Shown piece after piece: positions 25,677 through 34,767 of a stretch of 64,000 nucleotides of DNA. Positions within the stretch are counted from its first letter, which is position 1, and each line of letters starts with the position of its first letter. The position numbers were made by a program, and so were the translations under genes. The DNA lies in assembly GCA_963718355.1 (NCBI GenBank), contig CAVQZA010000004.1, forward strand, positions 124,001-188,000, read 5' to 3'. This DNA comes from CAVQZA01 sp963718355. GTDB taxonomy: Bacteria > Actinomycetota > Thermoleophilia > Gaiellales > Gaiellaceae. Under the pieces are notes generated by a model. That model saw nothing but the letters and a program-made list of their open reading frames with translations. It had not been told where the DNA came from and ran no database searches.

Positions 25677-26866
25677 GCGTGGCGCGCGAGCGGCGCGAGG
25701 TCGTCTACGTCGACGGTGTCCGCACCGCGTTCGGCCGCGCCGGCCCGAAGGGCCACTTCTGGAAGACGCGTGCCGACGACATGGCCGTGAAGGTCGTGCG
25801 CGAGGTGCTGCGACGCAACCCCGAGCTGCCGCCGGAGCGGATCGGCGACGTGGTGATGGCCGCGACCGCGCAGGTCGGGGATCAGGGGCTGACGCTCGGC
25901 CGCGACGTCGCGCTGCTCGCCGGGCTTCCGCACACCGTGCCCGGCATGGCCGTCGATCGCATGTGCTCCGGCGCGCTGACCGCCGTGACGACCGGCGCGG
26001 GCGAGATCGCGATGGGCGCCGCCGACGTGATCCTCGCCGGCGGCGTCGAGCACATGGGCCACCACGCGATGGGCGAGGAGGTCGACTTCAACCCGCGGTT
26101 CGTCGCCGAACGTCTCATCGACGAGTCGGCCGCGGTAATGGGTGCGACCGCCGAGAACCTTCACGACCGCTTCCCCGAACTGACGCGCGAAGGCGCCGAC
26201 CGGTATGCGGCCGAGTCGCAGCGCAGAGCCGCCGCGGCCTGGGAGAACGGCGTGATGAAGGCAACCGTCGTCCCGATGGCCGTCTTCGGCGACGAGGGCT
26301 GGCGCGTCGCCGACCGCGATGAGTTCCTCCGGCCCGAGACGACCGTCGAGACGCTTGCCGGGCTCAAGACGCCGTTTCGCGCGGGCGGCCGCGTGAGCGC
26401 GGGCAACTCCGCCGGGCTCACCGACGGCGCGACCGCGTGCATCATCGCCGCCGCCGAGACAGCCGAGGAGCTCGGCCTCGACGCGAAGATGCGGCTCGTC
26501 GGCTTCGCCTACGCGGGCGTCGAGCCGGAGCTGATGGGCATCGGGCCGGTCCCGGCGACGAAGCGCGTACTCGAGCAGGCGGGCCTGACCATCGACGACA
26601 TCGGCCTGTTCGAGCTCAACGAGCCGTTCGCCGTCCAGGTACTGACGTGGTGCGAGGGAATGGGCGTCGCGCCCGACGACCCGCGCCTCAATCCGTACGG
26701 CGGCGCGATCGCCTGCGGCCATCCGCTCGCTGCGACCGGGGTCCGCCTGATGGCGCAGCTCGCCTACGGCTTCGAGCAGCGCCCCGACGTGCAGTACGGA
26801 CTGACCGCGCTCTGCATCGGCCTCGGCATGGGCGCCGCGTTGCTCTGGGAGAACCTCAGTGGCTGA
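25673..26866 (+). CDS. Acetyl-CoA C-acyltransferase (thiolase)
   Basis: 397 aa from GTG 25673 (GTG 25679 is also possible), overlapping the proC stop, with GGGAGGAG just upstream. Catalytic Cys in VDRMCSGALTAV, His in FELNEPFAVQ region and second Cys/His in ACGHPLAATG, plus the C-terminal ALCIGLGMGAALL. It cleaves 3-ketoacyl-CoA in beta-oxidation. With the next gene it forms the usual fadA-fadB pair; the 8-bp overlap with that gene supports co-translation. Confidence 0.95.
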   Translation: MSVARERREVVYVDGVRTAFGRAGPKGHFWKTRADDMAVKVVREVLRRNPELPPERIGDVVMAATAQVGDQGLTLGRDVALLAGLPHTVPGMAVDRMCSGALTAVTTGAGEIAMGAADVILAGGVEHMGHHAMGEEVDFNPRFVAERLIDESAAVMGATAENLHDRFPELTREGADRYAAESQRRAAAAWENGVMKATVVPMAVFGDEGWRVADRDEFLRPETTVETLAGLKTPFRAGGRVSAGNSAGLTDGATACIIAAAETAEELGLDAKMRLVGFAYAGVEPELMGIGPVPATKRVLEQAGLTIDDIGLFELNEPFAVQVLTWCEGMGVAPDDPRLNPYGGAIACGHPLAATGVRLMAQLAYGFEQRPDVQYGLTALCIGLGMGAALLWENLSG

Positions 26867-28838
26867 GACGCAGTTCTTCCTGCAGCGCGTCGAGACGCGG
26901 CTCGGCCCGCTCGCGCTCGTCACGATCGACAACGGCGAGGACTACACGAAGCCGACGGTCTTCTCGCGTGGGGCAATCGAGTCGGGGCAGCGGGTGCTCG
27001 GCGAGCTCGAATCGGGCGACTTCGTCGCGATGGTGCTCACCGGCAAGCCGTTCGTGTTCGCCGCAGGCGCCGACATCACCGAGTTTCCGAAGATTCGCGA
27101 CCGCGAGACGGCGATCGAGGGGAGCCGCGCAGGGCACGAGCTGTTCGCGCGAATCCGTGCGCTGCCCTACCCCACGGTCGCCGCGATCAACGGCGCCTGT
27201 CTCGGCGGCGGGCTCGAGATCTCGCTCCACTGCTCCGCGCGGACGATCGCAACCTCGGTTCGGCATTTCGGCTTCCCGGAGGTCTTCCTCGGGATCATCC
27301 CGGGCTGGGGCGGCACGCAACTCGCGCCGCGGCTGATCGGGCCGGCGCAGGCCGTGAAGCTGATCGTCGAGAACCCTCTCCGCCAGAACAAGATGCTCGC
27401 CGCGGCGCAGGCGTTCGAGTGGGGCCTCGCCGACCGGTTGTTCGAGCCCGTGGAGTTCGTGGACGAGTCGATCGCCTATGCGCTCGAGCTGGTCGAAACG
27501 GGCCTGCCCGAGCGTCCGGCGCCGGACTGGTCCGAGCTCGAGACCGTGCTGCGGCGCGCGCGCAACGCCGTCGACGATGCGGTTCACGGCGCGGCGCCGG
27601 CCGCCTACGTCGCGCTGGACCTGATCGAAGGCGCGCAGAGCTGGTCGCTCGAGGAGGGCTACCGGCGCGAGGAGGAGGCGATCGCCGACCTCATGCTCTC
27701 GCGGCAGGCGCAGGCCTCGCTCTACGCGTTCGACCTCGTGGAGCGGCGCGCCAAGCGCGGCGTCGGCATTCCCGACGCGAAGCCGCGCGCGCTGCAGAAG
27801 GTCGGGATCGTCGGCGCAGGCCTGATGGCGACGCAGCTCGCGACGCTGTTCCTGCGGCGGCTCGAGGTGCCGATCGTGATACGCGACCTCGACGCCGCGC
27901 GCGTCGAAGCGGCGCTCGAGGCCGTGCGCGACGGGCTACCCGCGAACCGCTACGACGAGGGCAAGCGCCGCTTCCTGGGCTCGCTCGTCACGGGCTCGAC
28001 GGAGATGGACGTGTTCGAGGGCTGCGACTTCGTGCTCGAAGCGGTGTTCGAAGAGCTCGACGTGAAGAAGCAGGTCTTCGGCGAGCTCGAGTCGATCGTC
28101 GGGCCGGAGTGCATCTTCGCCACCAACACCTCGTCCCTCTCGGTCACCGAGATGGGCTCGGGTCTCGCCCATCCCGAGCGCCTCGTAGGCATGCACTTCT
28201 TCAACCCCGTCGCGCTGATGCCGCTGCTCGAGCTGATCCGGACACCGGCGACCGACGACGTCACCCTCGCGACCGCGTGGGCCGTCTCGAAGAAGCTCGG
28301 CAAGCGCGGCGTGCTGGTCGAGGACGCGCCCGGGTTCGTCGTCAACCGCGTCCTGACCCGGATGACGCGCGTGTTGATGGACGCGCTCGAGCACGGCTCG
28401 TCGAGCGACGACGTCGACCAGGCGATGCTCCGGCTCGGGATGCCGATGGCGCCGTCCGTGCTGCTGCAGATGGTGGGGCCGCGCGTCGCGAACCATGTGC
28501 TGGAGACGCTGCACGGCGCGTTCCCGGATCGCTTCCCGCTCTCTCCGACTTTGGCCGCGTACGCCGGCGGAGCGGAGGAGCCCGTGATCGTCGAGAATGC
28601 ACCATGGTCGATCGACGAGATTCAGGAGCGCGCCATGGACGCAGTCGCAGACGAGATCCAGCACATGCTCGGTGAAGGCGTGGTCGCCGAGGCGGCCGAC
28701 GTCGACACGTGCCTGCTGCTCGGGGCCGGGTGGCCGTTCTTCATGGGCGGCGCGACTCGGTACCTCGACCAGACGGGCGTGTCCGAGCGGCTCTTCGGCC
28801 GGCAGTTCGCCGAAGCCGGCGCCGGGGCGGTCGCCTGA
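26859..28838 (+). CDS. Enoyl-CoA hydratase / 3-hydroxyacyl-CoA dehydrogenase (FadB/FadJ-type)
   Basis: 659 aa, bifunctional. The N-terminal crotonase domain has the oxyanion-hole segments VFAAGADITEF and GACLGGGLEISLHC and the catalytic Glu region FPEVFLGIIPGWGG. The dehydrogenase domain begins at about 307 with KVGIVGAGLMATQLATLF, then NTSSLSVTEM, the catalytic HFFNPV, and the C-terminal repeat. It acts with the upstream thiolase in fatty-acid beta-oxidation. GTG start within the thiolase end. Confidence 0.96.
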   Translation: MAETQFFLQRVETRLGPLALVTIDNGEDYTKPTVFSRGAIESGQRVLGELESGDFVAMVLTGKPFVFAAGADITEFPKIRDRETAIEGSRAGHELFARIRALPYPTVAAINGACLGGGLEISLHCSARTIATSVRHFGFPEVFLGIIPGWGGTQLAPRLIGPAQAVKLIVENPLRQNKMLAAAQAFEWGLADRLFEPVEFVDESIAYALELVETGLPERPAPDWSELETVLRRARNAVDDAVHGAAPAAYVALDLIEGAQSWSLEEGYRREEEAIADLMLSRQAQASLYAFDLVERRAKRGVGIPDAKPRALQKVGIVGAGLMATQLATLFLRRLEVPIVIRDLDAARVEAALEAVRDGLPANRYDEGKRRFLGSLVTGSTEMDVFEGCDFVLEAVFEELDVKKQVFGELESIVGPECIFATNTSSLSVTEMGSGLAHPERLVGMHFFNPVALMPLLELIRTPATDDVTLATAWAVSKKLGKRGVLVEDAPGFVVNRVLTRMTRVLMDALEHGSSSDDVDQAMLRLGMPMAPSVLLQMVGPRVANHVLETLHGAFPDRFPLSPTLAAYAGGAEEPVIVENAPWSIDEIQERAMDAVADEIQHMLGEGVVAEAADVDTCLLLGAGWPFFMGGATRYLDQTGVSERLFGRQFAEAGAGAVA

Positions 28839-29410
28839 TGGCCGCCGACGATTTCCGCGTTCGGATCACCTGTGAGGACGCCGAGGGGCTGCTCGAGAAC
28901 CTGCATCTCGCGTCGACCGACGCGGAGGAGCTCGCGGACGCGCTGAAGGGCCGGCGGCTCGCGGTCACGCGCGACGACGACACGGTGTTCGTCTACACGG
29001 AGACCCGTGCGCAGGCCGAGGCGGTCGTGCCGTTCGTCGAGGGGCACGGCGAGTTCGTGATCGAGCACTGGCTCGCCGACGAGGAGCGGTGGGACGACGA
29101 GCCGACGCATCCGAGCAGCGACGAGGATCTGATCGAGCGCGGGTACGCACCGTGGGAGGTGCACGTCGAGTGCGAGTCGGTCGACGCCGCGCGCGCTCTC
29201 GAGAAGGAGCTCGAGGCTGAGGGGTACGCGGCGACGCGCAGCTTCAAGTACGTGATCGCGGGCACCGAGACGCGCGAAGAGGCGGTCGCGCTCGCCGAGC
29301 GGTTCCACGGCGAGGCGGAGCCCGGCGGCGAGCTCGTGTGGGAAGTCGCGCCGCAGAACCCGTTCGCCCGCATCCTGGGCGGTCTCGGGAGCAGCGGCAC
29401 TCCCCTCTAA
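28838..29410 (+). CDS. Hypothetical protein, acidic, possibly duplicated alpha/beta domain
   Basis: 190 aa starting at ATG that overlaps the FadB stop by one base (TGATG). It is strongly acidic. There are two related halves: VRITCEDAEGLLENL ... GRRLAVTRDDDTVFVYTET, and WEVHVECESVDAARALEKEL ... YAATRSFKYVIAGTETREEA. Both read beta-alpha-beta, suggesting an internal duplication of a ferredoxin-like fold. No catalytic motif seen. The end GSSGTPL is followed by an A/T-rich stretch. Co-transcribed with the beta-oxidation pair but function unknown. Confidence 0.72.
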   Translation: MAADDFRVRITCEDAEGLLENLHLASTDAEELADALKGRRLAVTRDDDTVFVYTETRAQAEAVVPFVEGHGEFVIEHWLADEERWDDEPTHPSSDEDLIERGYAPWEVHVECESVDAARALEKELEAEGYAATRSFKYVIAGTETREEAVALAERFHGEAEPGGELVWEVAPQNPFARILGGLGSSGTPL

Positions 29411-29556
29411 AAAAACGCCGCTGTTTTGGGGCCACCCCGTGCCACCACCCGCTGGCGATCGTAGTCGCGAAAAACGCACGCGTCTGTGACAGAAGCGTGA
29501 CAAGAAACGCGCTCGCCAGGCGGGGTTGACTTCCGGTATGCTGCGAACGCGGCGCG

Positions 29557-29593
29557 GCCCGGCTGGCTCAGCGGTAGCGCCCGCCCTCTGTTC
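29557..29593 (+). pseudogene. tRNA-like 5' half (remnant)
   Basis: GCCCGGC-TG-GCTCAGCGGTAGCGC-CCGCCC reads like the acceptor strand, D-arm and first anticodon-stem strand of a tRNA: 7-nt acceptor, T8, GCTC, D-loop AGCGGTA, imperfect closing GCGC. After the putative anticodon-loop position the sequence turns into unrelated DNA. No matching 3' half with a T-arm occurs before or after the helicase gene. TATGCT (29537-29542) lies at promoter distance upstream. Either a decayed tRNA gene or a chance likeness. Confidence 0.35.
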
Positions 29594-29599
29594 ACTCTT

Positions 29600-29620
29600 G
29601 CAGCACACGAGATGTGCTGC
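29600..29620 (+). promoter_or_regulatory. Leader hairpin before helicase gene
   Basis: GCAGCACA-CGAGA-TGTGCTGC is a perfect 8-bp stem with a 5-nt loop, ending 4 nt before ATG 29625. If that start is used, the hairpin would hinder ribosome access; if ATG 29655 is used, it is a leader structure. No U-run follows, so it is not a terminator. Confidence 0.4.
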
Positions 29621-29624
29621 GCAC

Positions 29625-32168
29625 ATGCAGAAAACGACCGAGAATCCGACGACCATGGCGGAGACGGCGGACGGCCTTGTGGCCGCCGCGCTCCGAGCCG
29701 AGGCCTGGGCCGGTGAGCCCTTCCTCCATCCTGGCGAGGACCCGTTGCTGGCGCTCGGCCACGGAACCGCGCGCCGGCTCGCCCTCGACGAGGCGCTGCT
29801 CGAGATCGACGCCGGCCGGCGCAAGCCGTCGCCCGCGTGGAAGGTTCGCTTCGGCCTGATGCTCGGCCTCGAGCGCGTGCTCTCCGACCCGGCACCTCAC
29901 CTCGCCTCGAGCACCGAGCTCCGCCGCCACCAGATCGACGCTCTCGCGGGCATGCTCGCCGAGCTGATCGCCGCCAACGAGCTCGCCGCGGAGGGGTACG
30001 GAATCGCAGTCGCCGAAGAGCCGCCGCCGGAAGAAGAGGAAGAGGACGACGAAACGACCGATGTCGAGACCGACGACGGCGAGGACGACGAGCCGGAGCT
30101 GCCTGCCGACGCCGACCCGGGCGCCGAGCGCCGCTACCGCTTCCGCCATCCGACGGCCTCGGGCAAGACGATCGCCGCAGCCGGCTTCGTCGAGGCCGCG
30201 CGCACGCTCGGGGTCCTGATCCTGACCCACCGCCGCCTGCTCGTCTCCCAGTTCGAGCGCGACCTGACCACGGAGGGGTACGGCGACCGTTTCGCGCCCG
30301 TGGTCGAGGCGGGCACCGAGCCGCTCCGCGGCAACCCGCTCACGATCCAGACCTACGCGTGGTTCGCGCGCCACGTCGACTCGATCTCGCGCGACACGTA
30401 CCAGCTCGTGATCGCCGACGAGGCGCACACCGCGCTCGGCGAGAAGACGAGTGCCGCCATCCGCAGCTTCCCGGAGCCGATCTACATCGGGATGACCGCG
30501 ACCGAGCAGCTGATCGCGAAGCAGGTCTCGGATGTCTTCCCGGCGTCGGTCGACGACCTGCCGCTCGCCGATGCGGCGCGCCGTGGGTTGATCGCGCCGC
30601 TCCGCTCGCTGCGCGTCCCGCCCGCCGCCGCGATCCATTCCGTTCCGATCGTCGGCGGCGACTTCGACGAGGGCGCCCTCGCCGCAGCGCTCGATCACCA
30701 GGCCCTGAACCAGGCGGCCGCGAGCCTGTACCGCGACCGTTTCGACAACACGCCCGGGATCGTCTACGCGGCCGGAGTCGAGCACGCGTACAACCTCGCG
30801 CAGGAGTTCCGCGCCGCCGGGATCAAGGCCGAGGCCGTCAGCGGCCGCACGCCGCCGGTGAAGCTCGCCGAGACGCTCGCGGCCTACGAGCGCGGCGAGA
30901 TCAACGTCCTGATCAACGCGATGCTGCTCGCCGAGGGTTGGAACTCTCCACGCGCGACCGTCGTCATGCACCTCGCGCCGACGGCGTCGAAGCGCGTCTA
31001 CCAGCAGCGGATCGGCCGCATCATGCGAACGCATCCGCGCAAGGAGGCCGGGATCGTCGTCGACTTCACGCCGAAGAACGCGACCCACAACGACCGCGTG
31101 ATCTCGCTCCACTCGCTGCTCGACTCGGACTTCTACCGCGAAGGCGCCCGGGTCACGCCCGCGCCGCGCCGTCGCGTCCAGCGCCGCGCCCGCCGCAGGC
31201 TCACGCCGGCGCCGTGGCTCGTGCCCGTGACGCCGGATGTACGCCGCCGGCTTGCCGTGATCCAACGCGAGTGGCAGCGCGTCGACCCGCGCTACCTCGA
31301 CGAGGACGAGCAGCGCTACTGGGCGACGATCGCTGCGCGCCAGGTGCGCTACGAGGATCGCGCCGAGTTCGTCAAGAAGCTCACCGACGGCCGCTCGTCG
31401 AAGGCCTGCCTCGAGCAGTTCCTCGCCACCTGCGCAGCCGAGAACCCGAACCGGCGCCTGCGGATGACGGCGCTCGCCGATCGCGTCTCGATGTCGGTCG
31501 AGCGCGCCGACTTCGACGACCTCGTCACGCTCGTCACCTCCGCGCCGCCGTGGGAGAAGGACCGGATGCCGGGAATCCGGATCCTGCTGCGCGCCATCGC
31601 CGAGGGCCACGCGAACGCGCCCGAGCAGATCCAGGCGCGCTGGACGTGGAAGCTCGCGCGCGCCAGCCGCAAGGTGCAGGACCGCCGCGCCAGCGCCGAG
31701 TATCCCGAGGCCAAGCGCCTGCTCGGAGCGCTGGCGAACTCTCGCGGCCACCGCCACGAGGAGAACGCGGCGCGACTCGTTGCCGAGGCGAAGAAGCTGC
31801 CGCTGGCCGTCGGCGTCGCGCTCCTCGCCTCCGCCGAGTCGTACACGCCGCGCGCGACCAAGCTCCTCGATGCGGCCCGCGAGGAGATCGCGCCGCAGCC
31901 GGAGATCGCCGCGGCGCTCGCCGAGAACCTCCCAGCGCCGAAGGCGACGCCAAGCCGCTCGCGCCGGCGCCGCCGCAAGAAGAAGACCCCGCAGACCGAG
32001 GGCACGGCGCCGCAGCGCACCGGCGAGAACGGCGCGAAGCCGGCGACTGACGGGACTGCTCCCGCGCGGCCCAAGCGCCGCCGGCGCAGGCCGAGAGCTC
32101 GCACCGAGGGAACTACGGACACACCGGCGACCGCCGAGCCGCAGCCCGCCGCAGCGGACCCGACCTAG
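29625..32168 (+). CDS. Superfamily 2 DEAH-box helicase with basic C-terminal tail
   Basis: 847 aa (ATG 29625; ATG 29655 is also possible; neither has a Shine-Dalgarno sequence). A helical N-terminal region of about 140 aa with an acidic segment is followed by Walker A HPTASGKTIAAAG, motif II VIADEAHTALG, motif III MTATEQL, and motifs V/VI LAEGWNSPRATVV and YQQRIGRIMRTHP. Next is a 350-aa helical domain, then a Lys/Arg/Pro/Thr-rich tail that should bind nucleic acid. Resembles stand-alone RecQ-like/Rad25-type restriction-helicase architectures, but no nuclease or methylase is nearby. Role uncertain. Confidence 0.9.
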   Translation: MQKTTENPTTMAETADGLVAAALRAEAWAGEPFLHPGEDPLLALGHGTARRLALDEALLEIDAGRRKPSPAWKVRFGLMLGLERVLSDPAPHLASSTELRRHQIDALAGMLAELIAANELAAEGYGIAVAEEPPPEEEEEDDETTDVETDDGEDDEPELPADADPGAERRYRFRHPTASGKTIAAAGFVEAARTLGVLILTHRRLLVSQFERDLTTEGYGDRFAPVVEAGTEPLRGNPLTIQTYAWFARHVDSISRDTYQLVIADEAHTALGEKTSAAIRSFPEPIYIGMTATEQLIAKQVSDVFPASVDDLPLADAARRGLIAPLRSLRVPPAAAIHSVPIVGGDFDEGALAAALDHQALNQAAASLYRDRFDNTPGIVYAAGVEHAYNLAQEFRAAGIKAEAVSGRTPPVKLAETLAAYERGEINVLINAMLLAEGWNSPRATVVMHLAPTASKRVYQQRIGRIMRTHPRKEAGIVVDFTPKNATHNDRVISLHSLLDSDFYREGARVTPAPRRRVQRRARRRLTPAPWLVPVTPDVRRRLAVIQREWQRVDPRYLDEDEQRYWATIAARQVRYEDRAEFVKKLTDGRSSKACLEQFLATCAAENPNRRLRMTALADRVSMSVERADFDDLVTLVTSAPPWEKDRMPGIRILLRAIAEGHANAPEQIQARWTWKLARASRKVQDRRASAEYPEAKRLLGALANSRGHRHEENAARLVAEAKKLPLAVGVALLASAESYTPRATKLLDAAREEIAPQPEIAAALAENLPAPKATPSRSRRRRRKKKTPQTEGTAPQRTGENGAKPATDGTAPARPKRRRRRPRARTEGTTDTPATAEPQPAAADPT

Positions 32169-32229
32169 ACCTTACGGCGCTCTTAACACTCTCTAGCGCC
32201 GACATCGCCTCGGCTACCCTGCGAACGCG

Positions 32230-33864
32230 ATGCTCCTGCTGCTCGGGATCGGCTTTCTCGCGGGGATCATCACCGCTCTCTCGCCGTGCGTCCTGCCGGT
32301 GCTGCCGATCCTGCTCGCCGGCGGAGCCACCGGAGGGCGACGCCGGCCCTACGCGATCGTCGCCGGGATCGTCCTGAGCTTCACGGTCTTCACCCTCATC
32401 ACCGCGTGGCTGCTCAATCTGCTCGGGCTCCCGGAGGATGTGCTGCGCAACCTCGCGATCGCACTTCTATTCGTGCTCGCGGCGACGCTCATCTTTCCGC
32501 GCTTCGGCCTGCTGCTCGAGCGTCCGTTCGCGCGCCTGACCCGCAGGCGCGGCGGCGATCTCGGCGGCGGCTTCCTGCTCGGCGCGAGCCTCGGGCTCGT
32601 CTTCGTGCCCTGCGCCGGACCGGTGCTCGCGACGATCTCGGTGCTGGCCGCCCAGCACAAGGTCGGCTGGGAGGCGGTACTGCTCACGTTCGTCTACGCG
32701 CTCGGCGCAGCGGTGCCCATGCTGCTCGTCGCGATCGGCGGGCAGCGCGCCTCACGCCGACTGCGCGCACACGGCCTCGCGCTGCGCCGGACGATGGGCG
32801 TCATCGTCGCGCTCGCGGCGCTCGCCCTCGTCTTCAACACCGAGCAGCACCTGCAGGTCGCGCTCGGCGGCTACACGAACGACCTCCAGCGACACACCGA
32901 GGCGACCGGCTCGGCGCAGGCGCGGCTCGCGAAGCTGCGCCACGCCACGGTTCCGCACAAGGCCACGCCGACCGGCTACGGACCCGCGCCGGAGTTCACG
33001 AAGATCGCCGACTGGCTCAACACTCCCGGCGACAAGCCGCTGACGATCGCCGGCCTGCGCGGCAAGGTCGTCCTGGTCGACTTCTGGACGTACTCGTGCA
33101 TCAACTGCCTGCGAACCCTGCCCCACCTCCGCGCCTGGTACGCCGAATATCACCCGCTCGGCCTCCAGATCGTCGGCGTCCACACGCCGGAGTTCGCGTT
33201 CGAGCACGTGCTCGGAAACGTCCGCGCCGCGACGCACGACCTCCACGTCACCTGGCCCATCGCGCTCGACAACAACTACGGCACGTGGAACGCCTACTCG
33301 AACCAGTACTGGCCGGCCGAGTACCTGATCGACCGGAACGGCAACGTCCGCCACGTCCACTTCGGCGAGGGCGACTACGGTGGCTCCGAGCAGCAGATCC
33401 GCGCGCTGCTCGCCGAGGGCACGAAGCCGTTGCCCGGGAAGATGACAGACGTCGCCGACCATACGCCGACCGGCGAGGTTACGCCCGAGTCGTACCTCGG
33501 CTACGAGCGGCTCCAGCGCTACGCCGGCTCGAAGATCGTCCCGAACAAGCCCGCCGCGTACCGCTTCCCGTTCGGCCTCGGCCAAAACGAGCTCGGCTAC
33601 AGCGGCACCTGGACGGTCGGGCCGCAGGCGATCGTGGCCGGCCTCGGCGCGCGGCTGCGCCTCAATTTCCAGGCGCGCTACGTCTACCTCGTGCTCGGCG
33701 GAGAGGGACATGTCCAGGCGCTGATCGACGGCAAGCCCGCGGGCACGACCGATGTGAACGGCTACCGGCTCTACACGATCTCGAGCGGCGATTCGATCCG
33801 CGACGGGATCCTCGAGCTGCGCTTCGACCCCGGCGTGAAGGCCTACGCCTTCACCTTCGGGTAG
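32230..33864 (+). CDS. dipZ: CcdA-thioredoxin fusion, DipZ family
   Basis: 544 aa. The N-terminal CcdA/DsbD-beta membrane domain has about six TM segments, with SPCVLPVLPI and VFVPCAGPVLATI holding its redox cysteines. A TlpA-like thioredoxin domain has the active site WTYSCINCLRTLPHL (C-x2-C) near residue 285, and a C-terminal beta-rich domain (LRLNFQARYVYLVLGGEGHV) matches the DipZ C-terminal region. It carries electrons across the membrane to extracytoplasmic thiols. TACCCT (32215-32220) sits 9 nt before ATG; probably leaderless. Confidence 0.93.
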   Translation: MLLLLGIGFLAGIITALSPCVLPVLPILLAGGATGGRRRPYAIVAGIVLSFTVFTLITAWLLNLLGLPEDVLRNLAIALLFVLAATLIFPRFGLLLERPFARLTRRRGGDLGGGFLLGASLGLVFVPCAGPVLATISVLAAQHKVGWEAVLLTFVYALGAAVPMLLVAIGGQRASRRLRAHGLALRRTMGVIVALAALALVFNTEQHLQVALGGYTNDLQRHTEATGSAQARLAKLRHATVPHKATPTGYGPAPEFTKIADWLNTPGDKPLTIAGLRGKVVLVDFWTYSCINCLRTLPHLRAWYAEYHPLGLQIVGVHTPEFAFEHVLGNVRAATHDLHVTWPIALDNNYGTWNAYSNQYWPAEYLIDRNGNVRHVHFGEGDYGGSEQQIRALLAEGTKPLPGKMTDVADHTPTGEVTPESYLGYERLQRYAGSKIVPNKPAAYRFPFGLGQNELGYSGTWTVGPQAIVAGLGARLRLNFQARYVYLVLGGEGHVQALIDGKPAGTTDVNGYRLYTISSGDSIRDGILELRFDPGVKAYAFTFG

Positions 33865-33867
33865 TCC

Positions 33868-34758
33868 TTACTGCTCCCGCGCTGCGTCGTCGCTGCCGTC
33901 TTCCTCGTCGCGCTCGCGCAGGTACTCGGTGAGCTCGGCCGCAAGCGAGTCGCCGGAAGGCAGATCCTCGACCGACTCGATCGCGTCGGTGCGCTGCTCG
34001 AGCTCCTCGACGTAGGCCTGCGTCTCCGCATCGGTCGAGACCGCCTCGGTCACCTGCTCGGCGTACTGGTCGGCGGCCTCCTGCAACTCGGTCGTGTCCA
34101 TGTCGGCGGTGAGCAGCTCGCCGAGTTTGTCGCAGAGCGCGAGCGCGGCGCGCGGGCTGGGCGCGAGCGAGACGTAGTGCGGCACCGCGGCCCAGATAGA
34201 GACCGAAGCGATCCCGGCGCGGCGGCACGCGTCGTGCAGGACGCCGACGATTCCCGTCGGTCCCTCGTACCGCGAGGGCTGGAGGTCGAGCGCCTCGATC
34301 AGGTGCGGGTCGCTGGCGCTCGCAGTCACCGGCGAGGGCCGCGTGTGCGGCACATCCGCGAGCAGAGAGCCCATCGTCACGGCGAGCTCGACCTGGAGCT
34401 CGGTCGCGAGACCGACGATCAGATCCGAGAACGTGCGCCAGCGGAGGTTCGGCTCGATGCCGAGCAGAAGCACCGCGTCGCGGTCGGTCCCCGGTACGCG
34501 CGTGTAATAGAAAGCGTTCTCCGGCCAGTCGATCTGACGCGTCAGGCCGTCGACGAGTGAGACCTGCGGCCGCGTCGCCTGGAAGTCGTAAAACTGCTCC
34601 GGATCGATGTCCGCGAAGCGGGTCGCATCCCAGGCCCGCGCGAGGTAGCCACCGGCGAGCGACGCGCCCTGGCCACCGTCGTTCCAGCCGCGAAACGCCG
34701 TGATCAGCACCGGCCGTTCGAGGGTCGGCCGCTCGGAGATGCGAAGCTCGTCCGCCAT
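33868..34758 (-). CDS. PAC2-family protein
   Basis: 296 aa. The N-terminal region PVLITAFRGWNDGGQGASLA and later MGSLLADVPHTRPSPVTAS and PTGIVGVLHDACRRAG are hallmarks of the PAC2 (proteasome assembly chaperone 2-like) superfamily common in Actinobacteria. It ends with an acidic helical tail. Function in bacteria is not firmly known; suggested links are to the 20S proteasome. ATG 34758; it lies 9 nt after the ctaA stop and is probably in one transcript with selD and ctaA. Confidence 0.92.
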   Translation of the reverse strand: MADELRISERPTLERPVLITAFRGWNDGGQGASLAGGYLARAWDATRFADIDPEQFYDFQATRPQVSLVDGLTRQIDWPENAFYYTRVPGTDRDAVLLLGIEPNLRWRTFSDLIVGLATELQVELAVTMGSLLADVPHTRPSPVTASASDPHLIEALDLQPSRYEGPTGIVGVLHDACRRAGIASVSIWAAVPHYVSLAPSPRAALALCDKLGELLTADMDTTELQEAADQYAEQVTEAVSTDAETQAYVEELEQRTDAIESVEDLPSGDSLAAELTEYLRERDEEDGSDDAAREQ

Positions 34759-34767
34759 CTTCTCAGT

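Noticed and set aside
25679..26866. Thiolase start at the second GTG (25679)
   Set aside because: Possible, but GTG 25673 gives the GTGA coupling with proC and has GGGAGGAG next to it; the choice changes only two residues.
29557..29593. Complete tRNA gene
   Set aside because: Only a 5' half is present; there is no T-arm and no matching anticodon or acceptor strand. Kept as a low-confidence remnant.
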